Of a stretch of 14,104 nucleotides of DNA, positions 1 to 6,994 are shown one piece after another. The stretch comes from Candidatus Zipacnadia bacterium (GTDB lineage: Bacteria; Armatimonadota; UBA5377; JALGUK01). Where the stretch lies: assembly GCA_029820875.1 (NCBI GenBank), contig JALGUK010000015.1, positions 1 through 14,104 on the forward strand, given 5' to 3'. Position numbers and translations under genes: made by a program. The notes below the pieces were generated by a model. It did no database searches, was not told the origin of the DNA, and was given only the letters and a program-made list of their open reading frames with translations. Each line of letters begins with the position of its first letter. The first letter of the stretch is position 1.

Positions 1-100
1 CGACTCGAAATCATGTGATCAAAGTACAAAACCACATTCCCCAGGTCGAAAATCGCTACAGATATCAGGGTGCTTCCTCCAGGAACGGCAGGACCTTTCG

Positions 101-583
101 CTACGGCTCAGCGCGGCCATTCATCGTATAGTGAATCGAGCGTGCGATCTCCTTGAAGCCGCACTTTTCGTAGATATGTCTCGCTGCGGTGTCATGCTCC
201 ATGGTAGTAACACGGAGCACCCTCGCGCCGAGTGTTCTGAGCTTCTCAATAGCGGCCGTCACTAACGCGGTACCGATGCCGCGACCGCGGAAATCGGGGT
301 GAACGGCGTTATTGCCCACCATGCCGATGCGATCGGCCTGCTCGTAAACGAACGTGGCGTAACCGACCACACGTCCGTTTTCTTCGGCGACCAAAACCTG
401 CTGGGGATGCCTCGTGCAGAAGCTCTCGATATCGCGACGTTTGCGCTCATGCCAAGGGACCGTGCCGATCATTCCGTGCCGCTGCTCAGTCAAATGATAG
501 AGGGTCATTCCCTCCCAGGCGGCTTCAGTCATGCAGAGGATATCATCCAAATCACTCTCGCGAAACGGCCGAATCTCAGCCAA
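101..583 (-). CDS. GNAT family N-acetyltransferase
   Basis: This is a 160-residue single-domain acetyltransferase of the GNAT superfamily, which transfers the acetyl group of acetyl-CoA to an amine. The acetyl-CoA pyrophosphate loop is clear as RGRGIG (residues 99-104), preceded by the beta-4 strand ending in NNAVHPDF and followed by the helix TALVTAAIEKL. The C-terminal ARHIYEKCGFKEI (134-146) is the usual motif B ending. Length is normal for the family. The start is TTG at 583-581, chosen because GGAGGGG lies just upstream (588-594) and the protein then begins directly with the family-type opening AEIRPFRESDLDDI. It lies 165 nt downstream of the 550-residue exported protein, with a GC hairpin between them, so it may be separately transcribed. 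The substrate cannot be told from the sequence. Confidence 0.9.
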   Translation of the reverse strand: MAEIRPFRESDLDDILCMTEAAWEGMTLYHLTEQRHGMIGTVPWHERKRRDIESFCTRHPQQVLVAEENGRVVGYATFVYEQADRIGMVGNNAVHPDFRGRGIGTALVTAAIEKLRTLGARVLRVTTMEHDTAARHIYEKCGFKEIARSIHYTMNGRAEP

Positions 584-587
584 AGTA

Positions 588-594
588 CCCCTCC
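588..594 (-). promoter_or_regulatory. Shine-Dalgarno site that decides a TTG start
   Basis: On the minus strand this reads GGAGGGG. Its GGAGG core sits six nucleotides before the TTG at 583-581, which makes that codon the most likely start of the GNAT gene. Confidence 0.6.
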
Positions 595-662
595 ATGAAG
601 ACCGAGATATAGAATTTCATTGAACAGTTTCGCCCAGGGACATGAGGAACCCTTCAACGCAT

Positions 663-692
663 TGCGGGCCGACCTATAGCGGTCGGCCCGCA
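663..692 (-). terminator. 12-bp GC-rich hairpin, possible terminator
   Basis: Positions 663-674 and 681-692 are perfect inverted complements (12 bp, mostly G and C) around a six-base loop, TATAGC. The hairpin lies about 57 nt past the stop codon of the 550-residue exported protein and before the GNAT gene, where a terminator would be expected. No T-run follows on the minus strand, so it is not a textbook intrinsic terminator. It could instead be an mRNA-stabilising hairpin or attenuator. Confidence 0.45.
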
Positions 693-748
693 TTCACTGA
701 GTTCTTCACTAATGTTAGTTGGTCAGGTCCATCATGAAAACGTGCCAT

Positions 749-2401
749 TCATTGAGCGGCCGTCAGCTTTTGCAGCGTTGCAATCGCCTCTTCGACAAGG
801 CTGTTGGATGCGGCGAAGTCATTGCGATACCATGCCGCGCGGGCATTTTTCAGGAGCCGCTTAATTGCAGCCACGTCGTGCCCCTCGGCCTGCGCCTGAT
901 TGCATTTAGCCTGGGTGGAGGCGATCTTGTCCTTGATAATCATCTTGTTCGGTACCACTGTGGGAGCCGGCGCCATACCCACCGGCGCGGCAGGCTGCTC
1001 CGCGGCAGGTGCTGCACTTGTCGCCTCTTCGGCCGGCTGCCCCGCTGGCGATTCGGTGCTTATCTCAACGGTGGGGGGAGCAGTGACCGGCTGAGCTTCC
1101 CCAGGCAACTTCTCAATAGGCTCCAGAGTGCCCTGCTGGGCGACACCGAGGTCTATTTCGGCGAGGGCTGCAAGTTCGTTGGCACGTACGAACTCGCCTG
1201 CGTACCAGGCATCTCGCGCTTCTTTTATCAGCGTTTCGACCTCGCTCACATCTTTCCCCGCTCGTTTCGCACTCATATACGGGCCACGAAGCCTCGCTAT
1301 CCGTTCCTTTACAGCAATCTTGTTCACCGACTCGGTGGCGCTTGTCGGCTGGAAGGTTTGTGGTGAGGTTCCGATCTCGCCGGGTTTTAGGGCAAGAACC
1401 GGCGTGTCCAGGTAAGGCCGCAAGCTGTCTATCAGGGCATTCGCTTCGGCGCTCGCCTGCAGCAAGTACTGTGCGTCGGTAAGTCTCCGGACTTGTTCGA
1501 AAGTGACGAGAACCTTGGCAATCGCCTCACCGCGAGTCAGCGCCGGTGGCTGAGGGGCTTGCTGTGGTTCCGCTGGTGGTGATGTTTCCCCCTCCTCACC
1601 TGGGACGGCCGCTTCGGTGACCATTACCGGTTCGGGCGCAGCGGATGTTGTGGAGACATCGCCTGTCCCTGGGCTTGCTTTGCGGTGTGAGGGGGTTGGT
1701 GACAGGATGTCCTGCAGTTCCGCAAGCAGGTCCTCGGCCAGCTCCTTTTGTTGCATCAGGTAACCCTCGTCGGAAAGCCAGCGTGCCTTCTCGAACGCGA
1801 CGATGACGGCTTCGCGGGCCGCCTCTGCCGGAACGGAGGGACGCGCTATCGAGGGGCGATTGGGCTTTTGCACGGAGGGTTTTGCTGAGGGCGATGCGAC
1901 CTCAACGCGGATGGGCTTCTCCGGGGCCGGTGCGGCCTCCGAAGGCTTTGGCTGGCCGAGCTTTCCGTAGGGCCATGCCGGGTTGTCGGGGGTCATCTTG
2001 GAGACAGGTACCGCCTCCGGTAGGCGCTTTGCGAAATTCGCCTTCCATTGGACTGCAAGTGCTTTCGGGGTCATTCGGTACGGGGCGGCGTCCTCCGGGT
2101 ACACGGTCAGAAGCTTGTGCTTCCAGGCCCAGATGTTCACCGTGTCCCCGTTCCTACTTATCCAGATTTTCGGATGGTTGCAGTCCTCCGTGGACTGCAC
2201 TTCCACTATTGCCTGGTTTATCTTGCGTTCGCGCTCCCACAGCGAGCCGTACGGCCCGGTTGCACGGACACGGGCCACAACCTTGCCGGCAACGCATATC
2301 TCCGCCACGTCTTGGGCAGTGGCGGGTCGGATCCAGCCGCCTATAACAACTCCAATCATTGCTGCGATGGCCACCACAACGCCTCGGCGTACGCTCATCA
2401 T
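749..2401 (-). CDS. Exported Ala/Pro-rich repeat protein with duplicated beta-type N-terminal domain
   Basis: This 550-residue protein has a signal peptide (basic MSVRRG, hydrophobic 8-22, likely cleavage after ATA-Q near residue 30). Residues 34-133 form a domain that is clearly paralogous to the next gene upstream (2435-2878). Shared features include EIxxAxxVVxRVR, a central GDTVNIW/NPNWPAI region, HxLxTVxPxDA and a helix ending RLPEA/QLPKA. The rest is modular. A helical repeat occurs at 195-232 and 291-330 (FEKARWLSDEGYL against FEQVRRLTDAQYL). A second repeat occurs at 361-416 and 487-546 (EARDAWYAGEF against NARAAWYRNDF). The modules are joined by Pro/Ala/Glu linkers. GGAGG at 2406-2410 is 4 nt from ATG 2401 and 7 nt from ATG 2398, so the second Met may be the true start. 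The domain resembles the periplasmic region ahead of some cyanobacterial-type MscS channels, but no channel is present here. Function is unknown. Confidence 0.8.
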   Translation of the reverse strand: MMSVRRGVVVAIAAMIGVVIGGWIRPATAQDVAEICVAGKVVARVRATGPYGSLWERERKINQAIVEVQSTEDCNHPKIWISRNGDTVNIWAWKHKLLTVYPEDAAPYRMTPKALAVQWKANFAKRLPEAVPVSKMTPDNPAWPYGKLGQPKPSEAAPAPEKPIRVEVASPSAKPSVQKPNRPSIARPSVPAEAAREAVIVAFEKARWLSDEGYLMQQKELAEDLLAELQDILSPTPSHRKASPGTGDVSTTSAAPEPVMVTEAAVPGEEGETSPPAEPQQAPQPPALTRGEAIAKVLVTFEQVRRLTDAQYLLQASAEANALIDSLRPYLDTPVLALKPGEIGTSPQTFQPTSATESVNKIAVKERIARLRGPYMSAKRAGKDVSEVETLIKEARDAWYAGEFVRANELAALAEIDLGVAQQGTLEPIEKLPGEAQPVTAPPTVEISTESPAGQPAEEATSAAPAAEQPAAPVGMAPAPTVVPNKMIIKDKIASTQAKCNQAQAEGHDVAAIKRLLKNARAAWYRNDFAASNSLVEEAIATLQKLTAAQ

Positions 2402-2434
2402 ACGACCTCCCTGAGTGTGTTTATGCTTGCTGCA

Positions 2435-2878
2435 TTATATCGGGGCACGACCGGTAGCCGGCACACGATGCCCCAGCGGCTCCGCCTTCGGCAACTGCCG
2501 ACGCACGTTCTCCGCCCAGCTCCTGGCCAGTTCCATCGGCGTTGTCCCATTGGCCTGCGCATCCGCCGGTGTGACCGTAATCAGCATGTGCTTGCCCACG
2601 CAGATTGCCGGCCAGTTCGGGTTTCCCTTAATCTTTACGTCTGGTGGGCTGAGCTTTTCATAACTGATGATATCAACAACGCGCCGCTCGACAATCAAAG
2701 TACGTTCCCCGACCGTCATTTCAGGCGGCGCGACGCGCACGCGCAGGACTACCTGGTTTGCAATTACGATTTCACCACTGTTGCTTGCGGCTGCGGGTAT
2801 CAACAGCAGTGCGAGGAACATCACAAATGATGCTCTAATGTACCCGAAACGAACCAATCGAGTCAACCCCCTCGGCAA
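2435..2878 (-). CDS. Small exported protein, paralogue of the next gene's N-terminal domain
   Basis: This protein of up to 147 residues consists of a signal peptide and a single domain. The hydrophobic core is FVMFLALLLIPAAAS (residues 18-32), with cleavage likely after AAS. The mature domain (about 36-135) aligns along its whole length with residues 34-133 of the protein encoded 33 nt downstream. It shares VVLRVRV, the RTLIVERRVVDII helix, VGKHMLITVTPADA and WAENVRRQLPKAEP. This points to a tandem duplication in which only the downstream copy gained repeat modules. The start is uncertain: the longest frame uses TTG at 2878, while downstream TTG codons or the Met at residue 20 are possible. 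The signal peptide favours one of the longer forms. The VLMTVTPADA-type segment is also found in exported N-terminal regions of some MscS-like proteins, from memory. Function is unknown. Confidence 0.75.
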   Translation of the reverse strand: MPRGLTRLVRFGYIRASFVMFLALLLIPAAASNSGEIVIANQVVLRVRVAPPEMTVGERTLIVERRVVDIISYEKLSPPDVKIKGNPNWPAICVGKHMLITVTPADAQANGTTPMELARSWAENVRRQLPKAEPLGHRVPATGRAPI

Positions 2879-2953
2879 CCATGCTCGTGTTATGCCGGAT
2901 TTGAACTACAGGCATTTAGACACTGCTGCCTGGGCTAAGGTTCCACGTGTCTG
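2879..2953. other. 75-nt gap before the small exported protein gene
   Basis: The gap separates the tRNA methyltransferase stop from the tandem exported-protein pair. No clear terminator or promoter boxes are seen. It may hold an internal promoter, since the next genes are functionally unrelated. Confidence 0.35.
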
Positions 2954-4009
2954 CTACTGTGATGTCTTGGCCAACACGTACACTGATGGGTGTAATTCAG
3001 CGAGGTTGATGGGGATTCGGCGGAGCAACTGGAGTTCTTTATGTCGCGTCAGGAGGCGTTCCAGGAGCCGTCGCTCCAAACTTAAAAGAACCGCCTGCGC
3101 GCCCGGCTTGAGAACCCGCGCCAAACTGCGCAACAAACCCGGATACAGGCGGACATTCACATCGTGCGAACCTACCCGTCGCCCGAAGGGCAAATTACAC
3201 ACCACTCGGTCCACAGATTGCTCCCGCAATGGCAGCCTCCGCGCATCCCAGCGGAACAGGTCCGCATGTAGATGAGCCGCCGCGATGTTTTGCTGGGCAA
3301 GGCGCAATGGCTTGACGAACAGGTCCCCGCCGAATAGCAAACGATATGGCCCTGCGTCAGCACGCTCGATGAGAATCGTAGCCGCTCCGCACATTGGATC
3401 CACAAAGACGTCATTTGGGGCGACTCCGGCCAGCCGGATCATGCAATAGGCCACCGTCGGCTTCAGGGAGGCCACTCCGTGAACTACTCTTGAGCGGCGG
3501 TGCAGCGAACTATCTGAGAGCCGAAGCCCCGCGAGACACACATCGTCGTTTACGTCGAAGCGGAACTCCAAATCGTGGCCCGTAAGGTCCACTCTCCACC
3601 CGTGTCTGTCAACAAGCCCTTGCCCTGCGGCGCATTGGATGTCGATGGAATTGAAATCGTGAGTTCCTGAGCGCTTGCTTGTAACACGAAACGACGGCTC
3701 GCCGCTGTCCCCGTGTACCCGGGAATGCAGCAGGAGAGCCGTTGATACATCGAGCGTCTGCGCAAAGTGTTGAATCTGCCCGAGACTCTCCCGGGCGGCC
3801 GTCAGCCCGTGCATCTCCCCCAGATACACGAACACATTGTCAACGGACCGCAGCATCAGAAGCCGCGCCGGCGGGTCATTTGTCTCAAAGAAAATCCTGC
3901 CTCTTCGCCAGCTGACAAGCTGCGGGCGGGTGAGCTTCTCCGATATCTCGTCCCAAGCCACATCCTCAAGCCCGGAGGTGACGCTCACATAGTAACGTTG
4001 CGCTTCCAT
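2954..4009 (-). CDS. THUMP-domain tRNA guanine-N2-methyltransferase (Trm14/TrmN-like)
   Basis: This 351-residue cytoplasmic enzyme probably methylates N2 of a guanosine in tRNA, position 6 in characterised Trm14/TrmN/THUMPD3 members. An N-terminal ferredoxin-like/THUMP region (about 1-160, RNA binding) begins YYVSVTSGLEDVAWDEI and contains FRVTSKRSGTHDFNS (107-121). The Rossmann methyltransferase domain follows. Its SAM-binding motif I is DPMCGAATILIE (204-215), and the catalytic motif IV is NLPFG (272-276), the form typical of the THUMPD3/Trm14 group rather than NPPY of other N2-MTases. KPGAQAVLLS matches a later core strand. Length is slightly short but complete. The ATG at 4009 lies 7 nt after the queA stop, and a GAGG sequence overlaps that stop, so translation is probably coupled to queA. 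Exact site specificity is not visible. Confidence 0.85.
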   Translation of the reverse strand: MEAQRYYVSVTSGLEDVAWDEISEKLTRPQLVSWRRGRIFFETNDPPARLLMLRSVDNVFVYLGEMHGLTAARESLGQIQHFAQTLDVSTALLLHSRVHGDSGEPSFRVTSKRSGTHDFNSIDIQCAAGQGLVDRHGWRVDLTGHDLEFRFDVNDDVCLAGLRLSDSSLHRRSRVVHGVASLKPTVAYCMIRLAGVAPNDVFVDPMCGAATILIERADAGPYRLLFGGDLFVKPLRLAQQNIAAAHLHADLFRWDARRLPLREQSVDRVVCNLPFGRRVGSHDVNVRLYPGLLRSLARVLKPGAQAVLLSLERRLLERLLTRHKELQLLRRIPINLAELHPSVYVLAKTSQ

Positions 4010-4016
4010 CGCCGCC

Positions 4017-5048
4017 TCACAATATCAACATTGCATCACCGTAACTGTAAAAACGATACTTGAGCCGAATTGCTTCAGCATAAGCGCGCATGATGAATGC
4101 CCGCCCGGCGAATGCCGAAACCAGCATCAACAGCGTGGACCTTGGAAGGTGGAAGTTCGTCACCAGCTTGTCAACCACGCGGAATTTGTAGCCTGGGCGG
4201 ATGAACAGGTCCGCATCAGCGGTCAGAGGCATGACGCGGCCTGAATCGTCTGCTGCGCTCTCAAGCGCGCGTACAGTAGTGGTTCCCACGGCGAACACGC
4301 GGCCCCCCGAACTGCGGACGGCGTTGATTTCTTCCGCCGCCTCAGGGCTGACTTCAAAGGGTTCTACATGCATTTTGTGCTCTTCCACCGTGCGCGTCGT
4401 GACGGGCTTGAATGTGCCAAGCCCGACATGGAGAGTAATCGCCCTGACATGTATTCCACGCCTCCGGGCCTGATCCAGCATCTCAGGGGTAAGGTGAAGG
4501 CCGGCTGTGGGCGCCGCTACGGCCCCTTCCCTGCGTGCATAAACGGTCTGATACCGCTCCTTGTCTTCGGGAACCGGCTCCCGGCGTATGTACGGAGGAA
4601 GCGGTACGCGCCCGAGTCGCTCGACGACGTCTCGGAAAGTCTTGCTGCTTGTGAACTTAACCACGCGCCGCCCTTCCTCCATGACATTGACGACCTCTGC
4701 CCGCAGCTCACCATCACCGAACTCCAAACATGCCCCTCGCCGCAGCCGGCGCCCGGGTCGCCCGAGAGCCTCCCACTTCTGTTCCTCCAGCGGGCGCAGC
4801 AGCAGAAGCTCGACCTTTCCTCCTGTGTCTGCATGCCGGCCGAGCAGACGAGCCGGGATGACCTTGGCGTCGTTGACGACCAGGCAATCACCCGGACGCA
4901 GGTATTCGAGCAGGTCTGGGAAGTGCCTGTGCTCGATCTCCTGTTTGTCGCGGTGCAAGACCATAAGGCGCGATGCGTCCCGCTGCGGGGCGGGAAACTG
5001 GGCGATTAGCTCCTGTGGGAGTTCGTAGTCGAAGTCGGATGCGAGCAT
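4017..5048 (-). CDS. queA: S-adenosylmethionine:tRNA ribosyltransferase-isomerase QueA
   Basis: This enzyme transfers and isomerises the ribose of SAM onto preQ1-modified tRNA to give epoxyqueuosine, the penultimate step of queuosine synthesis. The 343-residue product is full length and carries the family signatures in order: SDFDYELPQELIAQFP (N-terminus), VVNDAKVIPARL, PLPPYI, YQTVYARREGAVAAPTAGLH, HVGLGTFKPV, EHKMHVE, VGTTTVRALE, NFHLPRSTLLMLVSAFAG and YRFYSYGDAMLIL at the C-terminus. The open frame continues upstream to 5309, but that stretch overlaps the glycosidase gene and lacks homology. ATG at 5048-5046 gives the normal QueA start. It lies 10 nt downstream of the glycosidase gene and 7 nt upstream of the tRNA methyltransferase gene, consistent with one operon that includes two tRNA-modification genes. 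No other queuosine genes are in the window. Confidence 0.97.
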   Translation of the reverse strand: MLASDFDYELPQELIAQFPAPQRDASRLMVLHRDKQEIEHRHFPDLLEYLRPGDCLVVNDAKVIPARLLGRHADTGGKVELLLLRPLEEQKWEALGRPGRRLRRGACLEFGDGELRAEVVNVMEEGRRVVKFTSSKTFRDVVERLGRVPLPPYIRREPVPEDKERYQTVYARREGAVAAPTAGLHLTPEMLDQARRRGIHVRAITLHVGLGTFKPVTTRTVEEHKMHVEPFEVSPEAAEEINAVRSSGGRVFAVGTTTVRALESAADDSGRVMPLTADADLFIRPGYKFRVVDKLVTNFHLPRSTLLMLVSAFAGRAFIMRAYAEAIRLKYRFYSYGDAMLIL

Positions 5049-5058
5049 TGCAATCGGC

Positions 5059-6786
5059 CTAATCAATGAATTCGAGATGGCTGCGCAGAAATGCGAAGTC
5101 CGGCTTTGCTGACAGCGCATGGTCAGCCGCAACCACTTCGGACAGAACGAACATGTCACTTCCGCGAAGAACGAACAATGTGACGGACTCGATAGCCCGT
5201 CCCGCAACCAGCTCCCGAGTGTGAACCTGGTAGGCGGGCCAGTCGTTGAGTGTAGTGTGAATAGACCGGATTTCCTGGCGGAACGTGCCGGCGAAGTAGA
5301 GGTCGGCATACGCCCCCGGTGCTATACGGCCGTCGGTAGGGAAGATACGTAGGACGGCCCGCATCGACTTCGTCTTGTGTTGCATATTAATCTCGGTCGG
5401 ATCGGCGACTGGTACGAAGCGCCAGTTCGGGGGAATCTCGATGGTGAAACGCCAATCCTTGCAGGTGAACCGCCGCTCTTCGATTGTCCCCTCGATGCGA
5501 GGACGACAGGTCGTTAATACCGGTCCTGTCTCGACAGGCGCCCAGGTGATATAGGCGTCGTGGATGTTGGACGGCACGTTTCCGACGGCCGCGAGAGCCA
5601 TTTCCACCGACTCGGCGGCTCGTCGCTCCATCTCGGCCCGCTCGGTCAGCCCCCGCGCGTTGTACACCCTCTCCAGCGTCCAATGTGCCGAAGGAAGAAG
5701 CGGGTTAAGAGCAATCGCGTTGGACAGGCGCATTTGGGCCTCCGCGAGCAGCCCTTTGGCCAGAAGCGCCTCGCCGGCAGCCGCCAACTCTGATGCCGCC
5801 TGGCGGGGCATGTCGGCCTCCTGCAGGACCATGGCGAAAGCGACGTGGTAAGTGGCATTGGACGGGTCGGCATCCACCGCAAGCTTGTAGTGGTCAATCG
5901 CGCGTTCAAACTTTCGGACTCGCCGGAGTCGCTCGCCTGCCAGGAACTGCCGCCGTGCCCGCTCCTTTCGTAACCTTTCCCGGTATTTTGCCTTTTGTTC
6001 GGGCAATGCCTTGGCGAATCGTTTCTCTTCCGGTACGTTGTGATGCACGGTTATTACGTTAACCAGCGGCCGGCCAGGGCAGACGATGAACTTCCCCCAA
6101 TAGTAAAGCGCGGAAGATGTCCCGCCGTCAAGATTGATTCCCTCTACACAGCCTAATGCCTTGAGGACCTTCGCGCACTCGGTCAGCGTGATTGCTTTGC
6201 CCACGGCAATCATCTTGAGTTTATTGTTTCGCGTAAGCCCGATGGCTGTCCTCGGCGCGCGTCCAAGCACTCGGGGGTCGGTGAAACCCTCTTCATCCGG
6301 CCTGACGTCCACTTGTCCGTGTTTAAGGAGCGTAGGCCCGCAGGCAAGAACGGTCTCATATTCGCGCCAGTCCATGTGCCGGCCGTAAGGGACACGTCGG
6401 AAGGTCGTCTTGTTGTCCGGTGTAATGGCCATTGCCGAGCCAAGACCGCCGAAGTAGCGCTGCCGCCCGTCAATCACAATGGACCCCACCGGTAGCCGCG
6501 AGACCTTCGAGAAGAAGGTGCCGGTAATGGCCGCCGCTGGGAGCGACCTACGGATAAACGCAGCAAACGGTTCCGCGTTGCCGGGGAAACCCACAGCAAG
6601 GTCCACCGTCACCTTGACCTTGGGGTCGTTCATGTCCACTGTCACTACGTGCGTCCACACGCCCAGCACCTTCAGCCGTTCGTATCCGACGCTACGAGCG
6701 GCCGGGGCTGGAAGTCCTCCTCCGGACATCACAACCAGAAGAACAAATGCCAGTCGCAGCAAGAGCCTTAGCATTGCTATTCTCAT
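5059..6786 (-). CDS. Exported phosphodiester glycosidase (NAGPA-type) with TPRs and C-terminal beta domain
   Basis: From the preferred ATG at 6786 this is a 575-residue exported protein; the frame is open to an ATG at 6852. The signal peptide is RLLLRLAFVLLVVMSGGGLPAPAARS. About 200 residues of NAGPA/DUF2233 phosphodiester glycosidase fold follow. Visible motifs are ITGTFFSKVSRLPVGSIVIDG, GPTLLKHG, RAPRTAIGLTRNNKL and the signature CVEGINLDGGTSSALYYWG. NAGPA enzymes cleave GlcNAc-1-phosphodiesters in lysosomal enzyme processing; bacterial homologues act on exopolysaccharide or wall phosphodiesters. Next comes a charged helix (KYRERLRKERARR), then TPR-like helices over about 120 residues (FERAIDHYKLAVDADPSNATYHVAFAMV as two stretches, then EAQMRLSNAIALNP). 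The C-terminal 130 residues look like a PsbP/Mog1-type beta sandwich (DWRFTIEIPPNWRFV). An AT-rich promoter-like patch at 6851-6866 and the late signal peptide favour the 6786 start. The substrate is unknown. Confidence 0.85.
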   Translation of the reverse strand: MRIAMLRLLLRLAFVLLVVMSGGGLPAPAARSVGYERLKVLGVWTHVVTVDMNDPKVKVTVDLAVGFPGNAEPFAAFIRRSLPAAAITGTFFSKVSRLPVGSIVIDGRQRYFGGLGSAMAITPDNKTTFRRVPYGRHMDWREYETVLACGPTLLKHGQVDVRPDEEGFTDPRVLGRAPRTAIGLTRNNKLKMIAVGKAITLTECAKVLKALGCVEGINLDGGTSSALYYWGKFIVCPGRPLVNVITVHHNVPEEKRFAKALPEQKAKYRERLRKERARRQFLAGERLRRVRKFERAIDHYKLAVDADPSNATYHVAFAMVLQEADMPRQAASELAAAGEALLAKGLLAEAQMRLSNAIALNPLLPSAHWTLERVYNARGLTERAEMERRAAESVEMALAAVGNVPSNIHDAYITWAPVETGPVLTTCRPRIEGTIEERRFTCKDWRFTIEIPPNWRFVPVADPTEINMQHKTKSMRAVLRIFPTDGRIAPGAYADLYFAGTFRQEIRSIHTTLNDWPAYQVHTRELVAGRAIESVTLFVLRGSDMFVLSEVVAADHALSAKPDFAFLRSHLEFID

Positions 6787-6850
6787 GGTTTTGTGGGTGT
6801 CACAGCTCCTCCGGCTAAGAGTGGCTGCGAGAGACTGCTTCTCTACCCCC

Positions 6851-6866
6851 ATACTTTATAAGTATA
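6851..6866 (-). promoter_or_regulatory. Possible -10 region and small inverted repeat upstream of the glycosidase operon
   Basis: On the minus strand the segment contains TATACT (6861-6866) followed by TATAAA. It also holds a 6-bp inverted repeat, ATACTT-TAT-AAGTAT (6851-6865). It is the most AT-rich spot in the gap ahead of the glycosidase gene. No convincing -35 box lies 16-18 bp upstream, so the promoter reading is weak. Confidence 0.25.
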
Positions 6867-6994
6867 CCAACCGAACGCGATTTTGACGACCCGCAGGAGA
6901 CAGAAAAGTCGTTTCCCTTTTGTGAAAATGAAGGTCTGCGTTCAATAGGATGTGTTTGTGGGGCGGAAGGGTTCGTTCGGCGCAGGGCTTAGGC

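Noticed and set aside
1..100. Possible gene or terminator left of the GNAT gene
   Set aside because: No credible coding frame and only a tiny TCCT-CC-AGGA repeat are present.
2889..2910. GTTCAAATCC-like string on the minus strand resembling a tRNA T-loop
   Set aside because: The flanking bases do not form a T-stem, and no acceptor or anticodon arms can be drawn around it.
5049..5309. N-terminal extension of the QueA frame
   Set aside because: It overlaps the glycosidase gene, lacks QueA homology and is replaced by the standard MLASDFDYELP start at 5048.
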